64,000 bases of DNA. It comes from Flavobacteriales bacterium. Its GTDB lineage: Bacteria > Bacteroidota > Bacteroidia > Flavobacteriales_D > Crocinitomicaceae. The DNA is taken from the NCBI GenBank assembly GCA_947475095.1, contig CANJLG010000001.1:95777-159776 (forward strand). The letters run 5' to 3'. Positions within the stretch are counted from its first letter, which is position 1. Each line of letters opens with the position of its first letter. Of the stretch, positions 28,515-37,048 are shown in pieces. Below the pieces are notes generated by a model. It worked only from the letters and a program-made list of their open reading frames with translations. It was not told the origin of the DNA and ran no database searches. A program made the position numbers and the translations under genes.

Positions 28515-28851
28515 TATTGTCTTTTAGAAGTTCATCAATTTTACTAGCATATTCCATTGAATCATCAATATAAAAGGTAAGAGAGGGTATTTTTCGAAGA
28601 TTTTTTAGGCGTTGACCAATTATTCCCCTTACTTTTCCTTGATTTATTTGAATTGATTTTAATACTTCTTCAGGACTAGGATGCGCATAAATACTTAGGT
28701 AGCACCTCGCAAGTGATAAGTCTTTGGTTATTCTCACCACCGTTACAGACACCATGGCGCCTAAACATATTTCTGCAGAAAGTCGCTGAAATAAAACGCC
28801 TAATTCCCCTTGGATTGCAGCTTCAATTTTTTGTTGTCTTACACTACTCAT
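28510..28851 (-). CDS. rbfA: 30S ribosome-binding factor A
   Basis: A 113-aa KH-fold protein needed for 16S rRNA maturation and cold adaptation. It carries typical segments (RQQKIEAAIQGELGVLFQRL, VSVTVVRITKDLSLARCYLSI, LRKIPSLTFYIDDSMEYASK). Length is normal. Its stop overlaps the probable ATT start of the permease gene. Divergent from the MsbA-type gene. Confidence 0.93.
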   Translation of the reverse strand: MSSVRQQKIEAAIQGELGVLFQRLSAEICLGAMVSVTVVRITKDLSLARCYLSIYAHPSPEEVLKSIQINQGKVRGIIGQRLKNLRKIPSLTFYIDDSMEYASKIDELLKDNN

Positions 28852-28883
28852 AAAGCAAAGTTAAGAAACTTAGGTGCTACTAA

Positions 28884-28913
28884 TTGAAAAACAAGTATAC
28901 AAATGTATCTTTG
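28884..28913 (+). promoter_or_regulatory. Promoter of the MsbA-type transporter gene
   Basis: TTG at 28884-28886 and TATCTTTG at 28906-28913 with a 19-base spacer match the consensus exactly. It lies inside the ORF-track extension, so translation must begin downstream. The TTG at 28922 is eight bases after the box. Confidence 0.7.
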
Positions 28914-28921
28914 TTGTTAAA

Positions 28922-30766
28922 TTGTCTGCTTTAAAACAAATATATAGGTATACCTTCAGGTATAAAGGCGTCGCTCTTCTGGTGGTGTTGTGTAATTTAT
29001 TATTTGTCGTCTTCAATTTACTTTCACTAGTTTTATTTATACCAGTACTTCAATTAATTTTCAGAAAACCAGAAGAAATTACTCCGGCAAGTCCACCATT
29101 ATGGGATAGTTCTTTGGGCGGCTTATTTACTTATGTAAAGGATTGGTATAATTTTACCATGTATGACTTGGTTTCACAAAATCCAAAAGAGGCCCTATTA
29201 TTCGTTTGCATTACTGTCATGTTCGCTTTTTTCTTCAAGAATCTATTTCGTTATGGAGCGGTGTATTTTCAATCGCAATTAAGAATGGCGGTTGTTAGGG
29301 ATGTGCGAGATAAATTATTTGAAAAAATTCTTGTTTTACCCTTAGCTTACTATTCAAATGAAAGAAAAGGCGATTTGATGGCTAGAATGAATAGTGATGT
29401 TGGGGAGGTGGAAATCGCAGTTGTCAGCATGCTAGAGCTTTTGTTTCGAGAGCCCATTGCAGTTGCCATTAACATTGTTTCACTAGTCTATCTTAGCCCT
29501 GAGCTGACCTTAATTTCATTGTTTTTATTGCCTATATCGGCTTTCGTTATTTCTAGTATAGGGAAAAGTTTAAAAAAAACTGCAAAGGCAGGGCAAGAGC
29601 AAACCGGACTACTTTTTTCTGCAATGGAAGAGGCTTTATCTGGGATTCGTATTATTAAAGCCTTTAATGCAAATGGATTCATATTAAAAGGATTCAAGAA
29701 AATTAATCTTACTCATCAAAAGCTTATTACAAAAACGTTTCGAAAAAAAGATCTTTCCCCACTCCTCAACGAAACCTTAGGCGCAATGGTAATGCTTTGT
29801 TTGGTTTGGTTTGGCGGCGGGCTGATTTTGGATAATAAAGGTGCTGGACTAACTGGTGAGGTATTTATGACTTTTATTATTGTTTTCTCTCAATTACTTC
29901 GGCCTATTCAGGGGATCTCTTCTTCGATTGCAAACATGACCAAGGCAAAAGTTTCTTTAGATAGAATCAATGATATTATCCAAGAAGACGAAAAAATAGT
30001 TGAAAAAGAAAATGCAGTAAGAATAGATGACGTAACATTGGGGGTAGAATATAAAAACGTATCGTTCCGTTACGGTCAAGAAAGCATCCTAAAATCAATC
30101 GATCTTTCTGTAAAAAAAGGGAGCACTATCGCCTTGGTGGGTGAATCTGGCAGTGGGAAATCAACCATGATGGATTTATTGCCTCGTTTTTACGATGTTG
30201 AGTCAGGAGAAATAACAATTGACGGGCTTAACATAAAAGACTTAACTATTCATTCATTAAGAAATTTAATTGGTATCGTTTCGCAGGAATCAATTTTATT
30301 TAATTCAAGTATTACAGAAAATATTGCCTTCGGTGATGAGAATCCGTCACAAGAAAAGGTGATACAAGCAGCAAAAAATGCTAATGCCTACGACTTTATT
30401 ATGGAGTTAGAAAATGGTTTTGACACCATAATTGGAGAGCGAGGAAATAAACTTTCAGGGGGCCAAAAACAACGCTTAAGCATTGCGAGAGCAATTTATT
30501 TAGACCCTAAAATATTAATCTTAGATGAGGCCACTTCTGCATTAGATACAGAATCAGAACAACTTGTTCAGGAGGCATTAGAGCGAATCATGGTCGGAAA
30601 AACCACCTTTATTATCGCTCATCGATTAAGCACCATTATCAATGCAGAACAAATCATCGTTTTATCTAAAGGCGAGATTGTGGAGCGTGGTAATCACCAA
30701 GATTTGCTAAAACAAAATGGTTTTTATGCAAAATTTTGTTCGCTTCAAGGAATAAACAGTAAATAA
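28922..30766 (+). CDS. MsbA-type ABC exporter (fused membrane and ATPase domains)
   Basis: A 614-aa ABC exporter. The membrane domain occupies about residues 1-330 with six helices. The ATPase domain follows, with Walker A GESGSGKST, the signature LSGGQKQRLSIARAI, Walker B ILILDEATSALD and the H-loop IIAHRLSTI. It resembles the MsbA family, which flips lipid A or other lipids, but drug or lipid substrates cannot be separated by sequence. The track starts at GTG 28874, upstream of a perfect promoter; no in-frame ATG exists nearby, so I take TTG 28922 (MSALKQIYRYTFRYKG). Confidence 0.9.
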   Translation: MSALKQIYRYTFRYKGVALLVVLCNLLFVVFNLLSLVLFIPVLQLIFRKPEEITPASPPLWDSSLGGLFTYVKDWYNFTMYDLVSQNPKEALLFVCITVMFAFFFKNLFRYGAVYFQSQLRMAVVRDVRDKLFEKILVLPLAYYSNERKGDLMARMNSDVGEVEIAVVSMLELLFREPIAVAINIVSLVYLSPELTLISLFLLPISAFVISSIGKSLKKTAKAGQEQTGLLFSAMEEALSGIRIIKAFNANGFILKGFKKINLTHQKLITKTFRKKDLSPLLNETLGAMVMLCLVWFGGGLILDNKGAGLTGEVFMTFIIVFSQLLRPIQGISSSIANMTKAKVSLDRINDIIQEDEKIVEKENAVRIDDVTLGVEYKNVSFRYGQESILKSIDLSVKKGSTIALVGESGSGKSTMMDLLPRFYDVESGEITIDGLNIKDLTIHSLRNLIGIVSQESILFNSSITENIAFGDENPSQEKVIQAAKNANAYDFIMELENGFDTIIGERGNKLSGGQKQRLSIARAIYLDPKILILDEATSALDTESEQLVQEALERIMVGKTTFIIAHRLSTIINAEQIIVLSKGEIVERGNHQDLLKQNGFYAKFCSLQGINSK

Positions 30767-30773
30767 CCCCATA

Positions 30774-30789
30774 AAAACGACAACGTTTT
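30774..30789 (+). terminator. Weak hairpin after the MsbA-type gene
   Basis: A six-base stem AAAACG/CGTTTT with loop ACAA lies eight bases after the stop. The stem is short and T-rich on the 3' side, so it is only a possible terminator. Confidence 0.35.
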
Positions 30790-30814
30790 GCTATAAATTG
30801 CGTTATAAATTCCC

Positions 30815-33202
30815 ATGCGTGCTACCCCTTACCCGTATTTATTAATCCTCTTTATAATTCTTCTATTTACGAGGGTTCAAGGGCAATTAATTACAAATAC
30901 AGCTCAGCCACCTCAAAGCTTGGTTCAAAACGTATTGTTAGGACAAGGTGTTACGGTTTCAAATATCATGTTTAATGGAAGTAATGCTGCCATTGGCTCA
31001 TTTACTGCTGCAGGTACAAACCTCGGAATAAACCAAGGGCTTGTGATGACTACCGGAACAGTATTAAATAACGGTTCTGGACCACATGGCCCAAATAACC
31101 TACCGAGTTGCGGAATGGATAATAATATCGGGGGATCAGGATTGCTCTCTAATCTTATTGGTAATACACCAACGTATAATGCTGCGATTTTAGAATTTGA
31201 CTTTATTCCCTTTTCAGACACGGTTAAATTTAAATATGTGTTCGGTTCAGATGAATACCCTGAATTCGCTCCACCTAACAACTCAGGATATAATGACGTC
31301 TTTGGGTTTTTTATTTCTGGTCCAGGAATAGTGGGCATGCAAAATATTGCTAAGCTTCCAAACAATGGCGGTATTGTCTCAATAAACAATGTCAATGCAA
31401 TTACCAATCCTCAATACTTTAATGCCAATGGGGACGGCAATATGGCGCCATATAATGGTTCGCCATTCTATATTCAGTATGATGGCTTTACAGAGGTACT
31501 TGAAGCTATTTCTCAAGTTCAATGTGGGCAGACCTATCATTTAATAATCGCGATTGCTGATGTGGGAGATGGAAGTTGGGATTCGGGAATATTCCTAGAA
31601 GCGAATAGCCTGAGCTCTATAACTCCCGTAAGCATTTCATATGCTATGTCTCAACAAGTTTATCAAGATCCTGCGTGGATGGCTGAGGGATGTGTGACTA
31701 GCACGGTCACCATACAAAGAAGTAATAACATCAACACGGCTTTAACCATTCCCATTGTCATCAGTGGCACAGCCCAAAACATGCTTGACTATTCCGGAAT
31801 ACCTAACAACATAACTTTTCCCGCTGGTCAAAGCTCGGTTTCTTTCACGATTAATCCATTAGCTGATAATCTATCCGAAGGATTAGAAAGTATAATTATG
31901 AGTTTTGGTGTAACAGATCCTTGTGGAAATCTAACCCCAATTCCACTTACCCTTTTCATTCAGGATGTAATGCCTTTAGTCTTATCTCTTCCGGACACTA
32001 CGGTTCTTTGTCCTGGTAATGCCGTTAGTCTTACGCCAACATTATCTGGAGGCATTCCCCCATATACCTACTTATGGAGCACTGGAGCAAGCACAAATTC
32101 TATTTCAATTGTTGCTAATTCATCCTCTACCGTGTATCTTATGATTAATGATAATTGTTCTGGACAAACTATTTCTGATTCAGCCATTATTACTGTTCCT
32201 GTTTATACTCCCTTATCACTAAGCGTTTCAAATGATATTGTTGAAATTTGTCCTTACTTGCCTCAAACACTCTATGCATACCCATCTGGAGGTGCTGGGT
32301 CGTATAGCTTCACTTGGAAAAAAAATAATAGTGTTGTGGGAACATTAGATAGCTTGATTGTGAACCCTTCGGCAACAAGTGTTTATGTCGTTACAGTTGT
32401 CGATAATTGTGGGGAAACGGTATCTGATACGATTACCTATACCATCTCTAGTCCTCCATTAATAGTGAGCACAAGCCCTGTCATTAATATTTGTATCGGT
32501 GATAGTGCATACATATCCGCAAGTGCAACTGGGGGCTATGGTGATTATTATTTTTTATGGCCCTTAACTGGAGAAACGAGTACAGGTATTTGGGTGCATC
32601 CCAACACTAGCTCGGTCTACCAAGTGATCGTTTCCGATGAATGCCAATCCTTTACTGTCACCGGTTTTTGTCAGGTTCTTGTTGTTAAGCCCGTGGCTAA
32701 TTTTATGGTTATGAGTAATTCAATTACTGAAGGATTACCTATTTCATTCTTGAACCAGACTCAAAATGGCTATGGCTATACTTGGTTATTTGGTGATGGC
32801 GGGACATCATACGATATTCACCCTGTGCATACTTATGGCTCTGAAGGCACTTATTATGTTACCTTATTTGCAACAGACATCAACGGTTGTAAGGACAGTA
32901 TAACCAAGCCGATTTTCATTCAAGAAGAACTTTATATTTATATCCCAAATACTTTTATCCCGGATGAAAATAGAATCAACGATGTTTTCTCTGGTTCTTT
33001 TGTCGGGGTAGAATGGATTAAAATAGACGTTTTTAACCGATGGGGTGAACTTGTATTTAGCTCGGAAGATTTAGACTTTTCCTGGGATGGAAAATACCAG
33101 GGTGTAGATTGTCAAAGTGGTGTGTATACCTGGAAACTTTTTTATAGACCTAATAATCTTCAAGAGTTATTAATGATGGGCCATGTTAATATTATTCGAT
33201 AA
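30815..33202 (+). CDS. Choice-of-anchor L surface protein with gliding-type T9SS tail
   Basis: A 795-aa secreted protein. A signal peptide ends near RVQGQ. Residues about 25-260 form a choice-of-anchor L domain (GQGVTVSNIMFNGSNAAIGSF, FGSDEYPEFAPPNNSGYNDVF in part, FFISGPGI). A Calx-beta-like segment (about 280-385), Ig/PKD-like repeats, and a clear PKD block near 620-700 (FGDGGTSYDIHPVHTYG) follow. The last 90 residues (IYIPNTFIPDENRINDVF ... NRWGELVFSS ... GHVNIIR) are the gliding-motility type B sorting domain. Probably a cell-surface adhesin; ligand unknown. Confidence 0.88.
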   Translation: MRATPYPYLLILFIILLFTRVQGQLITNTAQPPQSLVQNVLLGQGVTVSNIMFNGSNAAIGSFTAAGTNLGINQGLVMTTGTVLNNGSGPHGPNNLPSCGMDNNIGGSGLLSNLIGNTPTYNAAILEFDFIPFSDTVKFKYVFGSDEYPEFAPPNNSGYNDVFGFFISGPGIVGMQNIAKLPNNGGIVSINNVNAITNPQYFNANGDGNMAPYNGSPFYIQYDGFTEVLEAISQVQCGQTYHLIIAIADVGDGSWDSGIFLEANSLSSITPVSISYAMSQQVYQDPAWMAEGCVTSTVTIQRSNNINTALTIPIVISGTAQNMLDYSGIPNNITFPAGQSSVSFTINPLADNLSEGLESIIMSFGVTDPCGNLTPIPLTLFIQDVMPLVLSLPDTTVLCPGNAVSLTPTLSGGIPPYTYLWSTGASTNSISIVANSSSTVYLMINDNCSGQTISDSAIITVPVYTPLSLSVSNDIVEICPYLPQTLYAYPSGGAGSYSFTWKKNNSVVGTLDSLIVNPSATSVYVVTVVDNCGETVSDTITYTISSPPLIVSTSPVINICIGDSAYISASATGGYGDYYFLWPLTGETSTGIWVHPNTSSVYQVIVSDECQSFTVTGFCQVLVVKPVANFMVMSNSITEGLPISFLNQTQNGYGYTWLFGDGGTSYDIHPVHTYGSEGTYYVTLFATDINGCKDSITKPIFIQEELYIYIPNTFIPDENRINDVFSGSFVGVEWIKIDVFNRWGELVFSSEDLDFSWDGKYQGVDCQSGVYTWKLFYRPNNLQELLMMGHVNIIR

Positions 33203-33225
33203 AGCAAGTTGCCCTTTGTTGCTTT
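33201..33225 (+). terminator. Possible hairpin terminator before lepA
   Basis: AAAGCAA pairs with TTGCTTT around an 11-base loop. The 3' run of T is short, so termination is uncertain. The hairpin overlaps the -33 region of the lepA promoter. Confidence 0.3.
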
Positions 33226-33238
33226 AATCGTAATTTTG
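33209..33238 (+). promoter_or_regulatory. lepA promoter, short leader
   Basis: TTG at 33209-33211, a 19-base spacer and TAATTTTG at 33231-33238 fit the Bacteroidota pattern. The lepA ATG follows only seven bases after the -7 box. Confidence 0.65.
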
Positions 33239-33245
33239 CATCTGT

Positions 33246-35042
33246 ATGAAAAACATTCGAAATTTTTGCATTATTGCGCATATTGATCACGGAAAAAGCA
33301 CCCTGGCAGATCGGCTACTTCAAACAACGGGTACCATTTCCGACAGGGACATGAAAGCGCAAGCCCTTGATGATATGGATTTGGAGCGAGAGCGCGGAAT
33401 TACGATTAAGAGTCATGCTATTCAAATGAATTACTCAAAAGATGGGCAGGACTATATTCTTAATTTAATTGACACACCAGGCCACGTTGATTTTTCATAT
33501 GAAGTTTCGCGTTCAATTGCCGCCTGTGAAGGAGCGTTATTAATCGTTGATGCCTCTCAAGGAATAGAAGCACAGACTATTTCTAATTTATATTTAGCCT
33601 TAGAACATGACTTGGAAATCATTCCCATTTTAAATAAAATGGATTTACCTGGGGCCATGCCAGAAGAAGTTTCTGATCAAATAATTGAATTAATCGGATG
33701 TGATGTAAGCGAAATTATTCAAGCTTCAGGAAAAACCGGATTAGGTGTGGAGGAGATCCTTTCGGCAGTAATTAATCGTATTCCGCCACCCAAAGGTGAC
33801 GAAAATGCACCACTGCAAGCTATGATTTTTGATTCTGTATTTAATTCGTTTAGAGGAATTATTGCCTATTATAGAATTCGAAATGGGGTTATCAAAAAGG
33901 GTCAAAAGATTCGTTTTATGAATTCTGGTAGAGATTATAATGCCGATGAAATTGGGATTCTAAAAATGGAGTTGTCGCCTAGAAAAGAAGTTCGTGCTGG
34001 AGATGTTGGCTATATTATATCCGGTATCAAACAGGCGAATGAAGTTAAAGTTGGCGACACCATTACCGGATCTGAAAACCCTTGTGAAATCGCTATAAAA
34101 GGTTTTGAAGACGTTAAACCAATGGTTTTTGCTGGTATTTATCCTGTGGATACAGAAGATTATGAAGAACTAAGGTATTCCATGGAAAAATTACAGCTTA
34201 ATGATTCCTCCTTGATTTTTGAACCTGAGTCTTCACAAGCACTCGGATTTGGTTTTCGATGTGGATTTTTGGGAATGTTGCACATGGAAATTATTCAAGA
34301 GCGACTTGAAAGAGAATTCAATATGACCGTTATAACAACCGTTCCGAATGTTTCCTACAAGTCCTATATGAAAAAGGACCCCGACAAGATGATGATTGTC
34401 AATAATCCATCTGAATTGCCAGACCCATCTGGAATGGATCGAATTGAAGAACCATACATTTCTGCACAAGTTATTACCAAAACAGAATACGTTGGGTCAA
34501 TAATGACACTATGTATAGAAAAACGAGGCGAATTAAAAAACCAAGTTTATTTAACCCAAGATCGTGTTGAAATCTCTTTTGAGATGCCATTAGCCGAAAT
34601 TGTATTCGATTTTTATGATCGACTGAAGTCTGTGTCTCGTGGCTATGCCTCATTTGATTATCATCCGATTGGCTACCGAGAATCTGATTTAATTAAATTA
34701 GATTTAATGTTAAATGCTGAGCAAGTTGATGCGCTTTCTGCTTTAGTACATAGGAGTAATGCCTTTGATTTAGGGAAAAGAATCTGTATAAAATTAAAAG
34801 AGTTGATCCCTCGCCAACAGTTCGAAATTCCGATTCAAGCGGCAATTGGAGCAAAAATCATTGCCCGTGAAACCATAAAAGCATTAAGAAAAGATGTTAC
34901 GGCCAAATGTTACGGTGGTGATATCTCTAGAAAAAGAAAATTATTAGAGAAACAAAAAGAAGGTAAAAAAAGAATGCGACAAGTGGGGCGTGTAGAAGTT
35001 CCTCAAGAAGCTTTTCTTGCAGTATTAAAACTTAACGATTAA
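33246..35042 (+). CDS. lepA: Elongation factor 4 (back-translocating GTPase)
   Basis: A 598-aa ribosomal GTPase. G1 [17 protein letters not shown], the switch region [13 protein letters not shown]3 [12 protein letters not shown] and G4 NKMDLPG are intact, as is the specific C-terminal domain ending [19 protein letters not shown]. Length is typical. It is the first gene of a run of four plus-strand genes with small gaps or overlaps, ending with hflX. Confidence 0.97.
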   Translation: MKNIRNFCIIAHIDHGKSTLADRLLQTTGTISDRDMKAQALDDMDLERERGITIKSHAIQMNYSKDGQDYILNLIDTPGHVDFSYEVSRSIAACEGALLIVDASQGIEAQTISNLYLALEHDLEIIPILNKMDLPGAMPEEVSDQIIELIGCDVSEIIQASGKTGLGVEEILSAVINRIPPPKGDENAPLQAMIFDSVFNSFRGIIAYYRIRNGVIKKGQKIRFMNSGRDYNADEIGILKMELSPRKEVRAGDVGYIISGIKQANEVKVGDTITGSENPCEIAIKGFEDVKPMVFAGIYPVDTEDYEELRYSMEKLQLNDSSLIFEPESSQALGFGFRCGFLGMLHMEIIQERLEREFNMTVITTVPNVSYKSYMKKDPDKMMIVNNPSELPDPSGMDRIEEPYISAQVITKTEYVGSIMTLCIEKRGELKNQVYLTQDRVEISFEMPLAEIVFDFYDRLKSVSRGYASFDYHPIGYRESDLIKLDLMLNAEQVDALSALVHRSNAFDLGKRICIKLKELIPRQQFEIPIQAAIGAKIIARETIKALRKDVTAKCYGGDISRKRKLLEKQKEGKKRMRQVGRVEVPQEAFLAVLKLND

Positions 35043-35046
35043 AAAA

Positions 35047-35475
35047 ATGGAAATTATCAATCACTTACACTCAGGATTAAGGTGGGTTGTCCTAATCTTA
35101 TTAATTTGGGCTATTGCCAATGCCTTTTCAGCTAAACACTTTGAAAAAAAGCATAAAATGGTTAATCTATTTGCCATGGTGACCCTTCACATTCAATTGG
35201 TAATCGGATTGATTCAATACTTCACGTCCGCGAAAGTGCAATTTTCCCCGGATTGGATGAAAGAGCCATTGCTGCGTTTTTATGGTATGGAACATTTGGC
35301 CGGTATGTTATTGGCCATTATTTTAATAACCATCGGATACAGCAAAGCGAAAAGAAAAGAAAATGATGCGGATAAATTTAAAGTGATCCGCTTATTTTAT
35401 TCGATAGGATTAATCATTATTCTTTTATCTATTCCTTGGCCATTTAGGCCATATCTTGGTGGAGGATGGTTCTAA
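35047..35475 (+). CDS. Four-helix membrane protein, cytochrome b-like
   Basis: A 142-aa inner-membrane protein with helices near residues 12-30, 42-62, 82-103 and 116-134. Histidines sit near the membrane ends (HLHSGLRW at 6-8, TLHIQL, GMEHLAGM), an arrangement compatible with heme b binding but not proof. Related Flavobacteriia proteins are often called cytochrome B. It starts four bases after the lepA stop, and the next gene, a cytochrome c lipoprotein, overlaps its end by 10 bases, suggesting a small electron-transfer pair (inference). Confidence 0.7.
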   Translation: MEIINHLHSGLRWVVLILLIWAIANAFSAKHFEKKHKMVNLFAMVTLHIQLVIGLIQYFTSAKVQFSPDWMKEPLLRFYGMEHLAGMLLAIILITIGYSKAKRKENDADKFKVIRLFYSIGLIIILLSIPWPFRPYLGGGWF

Positions 35476-35795
35476 GGATTAGTTATTTCTGCTCTTGCTT
35501 ACTTTTATTGGTAAGTTGCTCTTCATCTGGCGATAATGTTAAACCTGGGACAACAGAAACCCCAGAAGTAGCGGGTGAAAATTTATTCATTATGCATTGC
35601 GCAGCTTGCCATGGTGATGACGGAAAATTAGGTGCTTCGGGAGCGAAAGATTTAACCGCGTCAAGATTAGATGATGCGGCACTCAGGAAAATAATTACAG
35701 AAGGAAAAAATGGGATGCCGCCGATGAAAGAATTACTTGGAAATAACGAAAACATACAGTTGGTTATTAATCATGTTAAAAAATTAAGACATTGA
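35466..35795 (+). CDS. Class I cytochrome c lipoprotein
   Basis: A 109-aa protein with lipobox LLVSC (Cys18), so it should be tethered to a membrane facing the periplasm. The heme motif CAACH (45-49) and a downstream GMPPM segment with the probable axial methionine define a small class I cytochrome c. It overlaps the membrane protein before it by 10 bases and hflX after it by 4. Likely an electron carrier working with the preceding membrane protein; the donor and acceptor are not visible. Confidence 0.9.
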   Translation: MVLRISYFCSCLLLLVSCSSSGDNVKPGTTETPEVAGENLFIMHCAACHGDDGKLGASGAKDLTASRLDDAALRKIITEGKNGMPPMKELLGNNENIQLVINHVKKLRH

Positions 35796-36979
35796 CAGAA
35801 GGATATGACACGTCCGTGCCGAATGAAGAAGCATGTGTTTTAGTTGGTGTTATCAGTGCAGATATAACCGAGGCAATTGCCATTGAATATTTAGACGAAC
35901 TTTCCTTCTTGGCAGAAACAGCTGGCGCTACCACACAACGCACCTTCATGCAACGATTGCCCTTTCCTAATCCAAAGACCTATGTTGGCAAAGGTAAATT
36001 AGAGGAAATCAGAGAATATATTAAAGCAAGCGATATTGAATTGGTTATTTTCGACGATGAGTTATCGCCATCACAACTTCGAAATATAGAACGAGAATTA
36101 GAATGCAAAGTGCTGGATAGGCCGATACTTATTCTTGATATATTCGCAAGTCGGGCCAGCAGTTTCCATTCTAAAACACAGGTAGAATTAGCGCAGCTTC
36201 AATACATGCTGCCAAGATTAACACGCATGTGGACCCACCTCGAGCGTCAAAAAGGAGGAATTGGTCTTCGAGGGCCCGGCGAATCGCAAATTGAAACAGA
36301 TAGGAGAATTATTCAAATGCGGATTTCGTTAATGAAAGAACGGCTCCAAGACATTGATAAGCAAATGACTATTCAGCGAGGAAATCGTGGGCAACTGGTG
36401 CGTGTAGCACTTGTTGGATATACCAATGTTGGGAAGAGCACACTTATGAACTTGTTGGCTAAATCTGATGTGTTTGCTGAAAACAAACTCTTTGCAACCT
36501 TAGATACTACGGTAAGAAAAGTAGTAATAGAAAACCTCCCCTTCTTACTCACCGATACGGTTGGATTCATTCGAAAATTACCACATCAGTTAGTCGAGTC
36601 TTTTAAATCTACATTAGATGAAGTGCGGGAGGCTGATATTCTCGTACATGTTTTAGATCTATCACATCCAAACTTTGAAGAGCAGTTTAATGTTGTGAAT
36701 GAAACGCTTCATGAAATTGATAATACAGAAAAACCCAGTATTCTTGTGTTTAATAAAATTGACGCTTTTGCACCAATAGAATTAGATGGTGATGAAGGCG
36801 AGACGATTAATAGCATCGAAATTCTTAAAAAATCGTGGATGGCTAAAATGCAAAAAACTAAATGTGTTTTTATTTCTGCGACCGAAAAAGACAATATTGA
36901 GGAGTTGAAATCTGTAATTTATGAAGAGGTAAAGTCGGTTTTTAGCATCCGCTACCCCTACAGTAATTTCCTTTATTAA
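35792..36979 (+). CDS. hflX: GTPase HflX, TTG start
   Basis: A 395-aa ribosome-associated GTPase that splits or rescues stalled ribosomes in known members. The N-terminal domain has the glycine-rich RQKGGIGLRGPGESQIETDRR segment (part quoted), followed by G1 LVGYTNVGKSTLMN, G3 LTDTVGFIRKLPHQLVESF (part) and G4 VFNKID. The start is TTG at 35792, overlapping the cytochrome c stop as TTGA; no in-frame ATG precedes the conserved region, so TTG is the best choice and coupling to the cytochrome gene is likely. Confidence 0.93.
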   Translation: MTEGYDTSVPNEEACVLVGVISADITEAIAIEYLDELSFLAETAGATTQRTFMQRLPFPNPKTYVGKGKLEEIREYIKASDIELVIFDDELSPSQLRNIERELECKVLDRPILILDIFASRASSFHSKTQVELAQLQYMLPRLTRMWTHLERQKGGIGLRGPGESQIETDRRIIQMRISLMKERLQDIDKQMTIQRGNRGQLVRVALVGYTNVGKSTLMNLLAKSDVFAENKLFATLDTTVRKVVIENLPFLLTDTVGFIRKLPHQLVESFKSTLDEVREADILVHVLDLSHPNFEEQFNVVNETLHEIDNTEKPSILVFNKIDAFAPIELDGDEGETINSIEILKKSWMAKMQKTKCVFISATEKDNIEELKSVIYEEVKSVFSIRYPYSNFLY

Positions 36980-37003
36980 TAAAAACCGAATCGTATTAAA
37001 CAA

Positions 37004-37029
37004 AAAAAGGGGAGCAAGCTCCCCTTTTT
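37004..37029. terminator. Bidirectional terminator between convergent genes
   Basis: A run of A, then GGGGAG-CAAG-CTCCCC, then a run of T. The structure works in both directions and lies between hflX (plus) and the secreted thioredoxin-fold gene (minus). Confidence 0.9.
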
Positions 37030-37048
37030 CAATGCATTAATTGTTAGA

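Noticed and set aside
30925-31407. 160-aa minus-strand ORF
   Set aside because: Shadow frame opposite the choice-of-anchor L gene.
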